This document shows, piece by piece, positions 34,580 to 37,848 of a stretch of DNA of 37,848 nucleotides. Source of the DNA: Candidatus Bathyarchaeota archaeon (GTDB lineage Archaea > Thermoproteota > Bathyarchaeia > 40CM-2-53-6); NCBI GenBank assembly GCA_005881615.1, contig VBBR01000169.1, positions 1 through 37,848 on the forward strand, in the 5' to 3' direction. The notes beneath the pieces are model-generated. The model was given only the letters and a program-made list of their open reading frames with translations. It made no database searches and was not told where the DNA came from. The position numbers and the translations under genes were made by a program. The stretch's first letter is position 1, and each line of letters begins with the position of its first letter.

Positions 34580-35389
34580 TCACGTCGTGGATCCTTTCCC
34601 GTCGATATCTGTAAACCCGTACTCTTTCGCGAGTGCTGGGGCTTGAAACGCGTGGCCGGTTTTCTCCATAATTCGAGGATCATTAGCCAAGGCTGCCACT
34701 GCTCGGCCATTGAATAAAGGCGACCAAGAATTGGTCAAGTCAGGAAACAGGTCGGGGTGAGCCAGAACTCCCTCGGTCCGGGTCAGTCTCGGCCACAGTG
34801 AAACAACTGCGACATTGTGCTTGCGCAACTCTTCCGCCGCTCCCTTTGTGAACATGTCGACCCCGGCCTTCACGACATTGTAAGAAACATTACCGGTATA
34901 CTTGACCGCTCCCATAGAGGATACGTTGACGATCAAACCTTTCATTTGACGTGTCATCATTCTCGAAGCGAAACTGCTTGCTACATAATACGAACGAAGT
35001 CCGACATTGTGCATCATGTCCCACTCTTCGGTCGGTAACTCCCAAAATGGAAGATCTTCCCGCGGCCCGTAGTCCAAAGAATAGAGGGTGGCATTGTTAA
35101 CTAGAATATCCAACTTGTCTTGTTCTTTCTGTACACGTCTGAAAACCGCCTCCGTTTCAGAGTCCGATCGATGATCGCATGTCACGGCGATGCCATGCCC
35201 TCCGATTTTGGAAATTTCCTCTGAAGTCGCGGTGACGGACCCTGGCCGCTTGCTATCTCCATTCCGAAGGGTCCTTCCCGTCACATAAACTGTGGAACCT
35301 GCTTCGCCTAGGCCTAGCGCGATACCCCTACCAATGCCCCGACTCGCACCCGTAACAACGGCGATCTTTCCCTTGAGCTTTGCTGGCAT
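34580..35389 (-). CDS. Short-chain dehydrogenase/reductase (DHRS1-like)
   Basis: GKIAVVTGASRGIGRGIALGLGEAGSTVYVTGRT, LVNNATLY, SYNVVKAGVDMF. Confidence 0.92.
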   Translation of the reverse strand: MPAKLKGKIAVVTGASRGIGRGIALGLGEAGSTVYVTGRTLRNGDSKRPGSVTATSEEISKIGGHGIAVTCDHRSDSETEAVFRRVQKEQDKLDILVNNATLYSLDYGPREDLPFWELPTEEWDMMHNVGLRSYYVASSFASRMMTRQMKGLIVNVSSMGAVKYTGNVSYNVVKAGVDMFTKGAAEELRKHNVAVVSLWPRLTRTEGVLAHPDLFPDLTNSWSPLFNGRAVAALANDPRIMEKTGHAFQAPALAKEYGFTDIDGKGSTT

Positions 35390-35576
35390 AGGAACCAGGC
35401 ACCGTACTCTCGAGGACTAAAAAGTAGGTATTCAGGGCTGAGTTCTGTTGCCCCCGCTCGCGAAGAGCCCCGTAAACGATTCCGAACAAACGCCCAACAG
35501 GCCCTCAAGCAATGGAGGAGAGTGCAAAGAACCAACCTGTTAGGTAACAACTCGATTATGTCCGGGACCTTTCCCA

Positions 35577-35909
35577 TTGGGCTATTCTATGGGCCTCCTG
35601 GTAAAGTTCGAGAGAATCATCGAGTCGTTGATGAGCCTCGTATCACTCGTAGGCTTTGCGAGCACGCTCCTGCTTCTCTACATCTTCCTCACCACGCCTC
35701 CAATAACGACGATCACAGAAACGGGGGTTGGGGTCCAAGGCATCTACACCTACAAGATTACGAATATCGCCATTCAGGGGGTTCCTTTCTTCTGGGTCTT
35801 TACAAGCTTGATTTCATTGTCTGCCGGGCACACGTACAAGTCTGCCAAGCATCTCTTCCTTCACGCCAAAGGCAAACATCCACCTCCACATGTAGCAGAC
35901 CCGAAATAG
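35577..35909 (+). CDS. Small membrane protein (two TMs), hypothetical
   Basis: LVSLVGFASTLLLLYIFL and GVPFFWVFTSLISLSAGH segments. Confidence 0.5.
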   Translation: MGYSMGLLVKFERIIESLMSLVSLVGFASTLLLLYIFLTTPPITTITETGVGVQGIYTYKITNIAIQGVPFFWVFTSLISLSAGHTYKSAKHLFLHAKGKHPPPHVADPK

Positions 35910-35959
35910 CCTAGAAACTAGATCGGAAAGATCGCGCAGCGCCTAGTCTGCGTTTTCAT

Positions 35960-36112
35960 TTACGATTTGGCCTTAGACGGGTCTTTCTGCTCCTTCCAAG
36001 TCGACCCGCAAACGTGGCAATTGTGATACCTGAACTCGTCTGTTTCGCCAGATGAACGAGTACATGGCCCTGTTGTACCGCAGACGGGGCACGTGTGAGT
36101 TGTCTGCTCCAA
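35960..36112 (-). CDS. Small zinc-ribbon protein (50 aa)
   Basis: TTG start; LEQTTHTCPVCGTTGPCTRSSGETDEFRYHNCHVCGSTWKEQKDPSKAKS*; not in ORF track. Confidence 0.55.
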   Translation of the reverse strand: MEQTTHTCPVCGTTGPCTRSSGETDEFRYHNCHVCGSTWKEQKDPSKAKS

Positions 36113-36133
36113 CGTCCTGGTCGGTTCCGAGGT

Positions 36134-37435
36134 TTATCCGACCCTGATTATGTCTTCCTGTGGCTTAGATAGTTGTTGGTAGCCGCTCGCTGTGACCAGA
36201 ACATCCTGTTCCAGATTACATGTTCCAAGCTTGCTTGTGACTGAGGGTTCGATCGTGAAGACCATGTCTCTCTGAACGGGTTTCTCGACCTGCTTGCCAT
36301 ACCTGTTCGGCCACCTTGGTCCGAGGAGAGGACCAATCTCGTGAGTGCTCCGACCCAAGACGTGTCCCAGAGCATGTTTGTACTCCGGGTAGCCCTTCTT
36401 GACAATTAGCTTTCTGCCAGCACTATCGACTTTGTAACCCACAGTTCCTGGCTTCAGAGCTGCGAGAGCCGCATCATTTGCAGCTCTAGCGGTCTCGAAC
36501 ATGCGCTTCACCGAGCTAGGAATATTTCCGGGACCAACGAAATAGACTCGCTGGATGTCACTGCAATAGCCTTCATAGTTGACTCCGAAATCGAGTTTGA
36601 CGAAATCGCCGTTCCGAATAGTGGTATTGTGATAGCCTATGTGGCCCATGGGATCGCCGCCAACGTTCACAGATGGACAACGGTCAAAAGCCCAGGCGGT
36701 CGATAGACTCCTTTGGGCGAGAAGCTTGTGGGCGAACTCATGTACGTACCTGTCCTTCTTGCCGGGTCTGATAGCACTCTCGACCTCGTCATAGATCTTC
36801 TCGCACTCGACTATCGCTTTCTTCACAAGTTCGACCTCCTCCGGGACAAGCCTCGCGCGCAACGCAATAGCCAAGTCTTCCCCTGACACGAACCCTTTGG
36901 AATATCCCTTCAATGCCCGTTTGAGATATGCTTCCATGCCGCTCGTTATACCATCTGCAGCGCCTTCGTCGTAACTTGAGTTGACGGCGATACTCTTCGG
37001 CTTCCTTTTTCCGATTATCTGTTTCAGCTTGGGAGCGGCGCCCTCGCTTGCGTATCCAACGACCTCGTCGTAGAACTTGTTCTGCCGAATCGTATCAACC
37101 TCCAAGCCTCCCACAACAGCAGTCTTCGTACCATCCTGGTCGATTATCGCCGCGGACCTCCATGTCAGATCGCTGAACCTCAGATCCTGAGCCAGTGGAT
37201 CCTCGTTCCCTTCCCTAGTGAAGGTGATCCAGAGGTCTATTCCCTGTTCCTTCATCGTTTGCTGAATCCATTTCAGCTTCTTCCTGAGAAATTCCATCTT
37301 GAGGGGGGCTTTGTCGAGCTTCACAGAGAATGATCTGTACGGGAATTGACTTATTGCTTTCTGTTTTGACGACCGTTGCGCGTCGCCCGGAAGGGCCGGC
37401 GCTCCAACGCGTAGGAATGCTGCTTTAGGGTCCAA
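36134..37435 (-). CDS. M24 family (Xaa-Pro) peptidase
   Basis: HIGYHNTTIRNGDFVKLDFGVNYEGYCSDIQRVYFVG, HALGHVLGRSTHEIGP, MVFTIEPSV, EQDVLVT; likely start MEFLRKK (37297). Confidence 0.92.
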   Translation of the reverse strand: MDPKAAFLRVGAPALPGDAQRSSKQKAISQFPYRSFSVKLDKAPLKMEFLRKKLKWIQQTMKEQGIDLWITFTREGNEDPLAQDLRFSDLTWRSAAIIDQDGTKTAVVGGLEVDTIRQNKFYDEVVGYASEGAAPKLKQIIGKRKPKSIAVNSSYDEGAADGITSGMEAYLKRALKGYSKGFVSGEDLAIALRARLVPEEVELVKKAIVECEKIYDEVESAIRPGKKDRYVHEFAHKLLAQRSLSTAWAFDRCPSVNVGGDPMGHIGYHNTTIRNGDFVKLDFGVNYEGYCSDIQRVYFVGPGNIPSSVKRMFETARAANDAALAALKPGTVGYKVDSAGRKLIVKKGYPEYKHALGHVLGRSTHEIGPLLGPRWPNRYGKQVEKPVQRDMVFTIEPSVTSKLGTCNLEQDVLVTASGYQQLSKPQEDIIRVG

Positions 37436-37489
37436 TCAAGTTCGACTCAACGCTAAGGCTATTAGTGCTGGACTCTGAAATGGATCCCG

Positions 37490-37848
37490 ATGCAAACAGG
37501 GCAGTACTCGACCAGCCAGTTCGCCATGGACGTCGACACGTGCGTCCGGAAATACCCAAACGAGTCAGAAGTTCTGAGACAGATAGAACCGCTCCTCGAG
37601 AAACTCATCAAGAGCCCCGGATCGGTTCCATCCGAAGCTTTCACGCCGAGAAAGGATAGGTTCGCGATGACCCTTATCCATATGCCGAGGGACGAGATGT
37701 TCTCGATAATCGGAGGAGTCTGGCATCCCGGCCAGACAACTCCAATCCACGACCACTTGACATGGGCACTTATTGGGGTCTATGATGGGGAAGAGCGGGA
37801 AGCACTGTTCCGCAGAACCGATGATGGATCGAATTCCAATATTGCGAA
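37490..37848 (+). CDS. Cupin / cysteine-dioxygenase-like protein (truncated by window end)
   Basis: MQTGQYSTSQFAMDVDTCVRKYPNESEVLRQIEPLLEKLIKS...MFSIIGGVWHPGQTTPIHDHLTWALIGVYDGEEREALFRR. Open to the window end, so missed by the ORF track. Confidence 0.8.
   Translation, partial: MQTGQYSTSQFAMDVDTCVRKYPNESEVLRQIEPLLEKLIKSPGSVPSEAFTPRKDRFAMTLIHMPRDEMFSIIGGVWHPGQTTPIHDHLTWALIGVYDGEEREALFRRTDDGSNSNIA

Noticed and set aside
1-37848. CRISPR array or cas genes
   Set aside because: No regularly spaced near-identical direct repeats and no Cas-like ORFs; the only RNA-guided nuclease candidate is TnpB.

Overview
The 37.8 kb window is archaeal chromosome, TACK-like by gene content. It opens with an L15-SecY-AdkA-DUF106/EMC3-L34e-Cmk ribosomal/secretion operon and also carries an intein-free PolD large subunit (DP2), a Y-family polymerase, PRPP synthetase and a PfkB kinase. 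The rest is mostly single metabolic, secreted or membrane genes: a G1/eqolisin-like glutamic peptidase, a CHRD protein, a secreted beta-propeller, a Tat-exported amidase, PAP2, DUF72, a KaiC-like ATPase, SDR, M24 peptidase, a squalene-cyclase-like toroid and a cupin. Strongest non-routine observations: (1) two copies of an omegaRNA-like TnpB 3'-end element, one attached to an intact tnpB (8014-9227) and one orphan copy beside cmk (5016-5250). They share an invariant core, but their flanking stems differ by compensatory changes, which supports a conserved RNA fold. (2) A tRNA-Leu(GAG) with a 23-nt intron in the D-arm at a textbook bulge-helix-bulge. (3) A structured RNA candidate at 261-366 closed by a perfect 10-bp inverted repeat. 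(4) A structured leader ahead of an ECF-S-like membrane protein. (5) Two inverted-repeat operators in divergent promoters. (6) An eL22-like small protein. (7) No canonical start codon for the complete SecY or VIT1/CCC1-like reading frames. All family calls are by eye from the translations; no database search was run.
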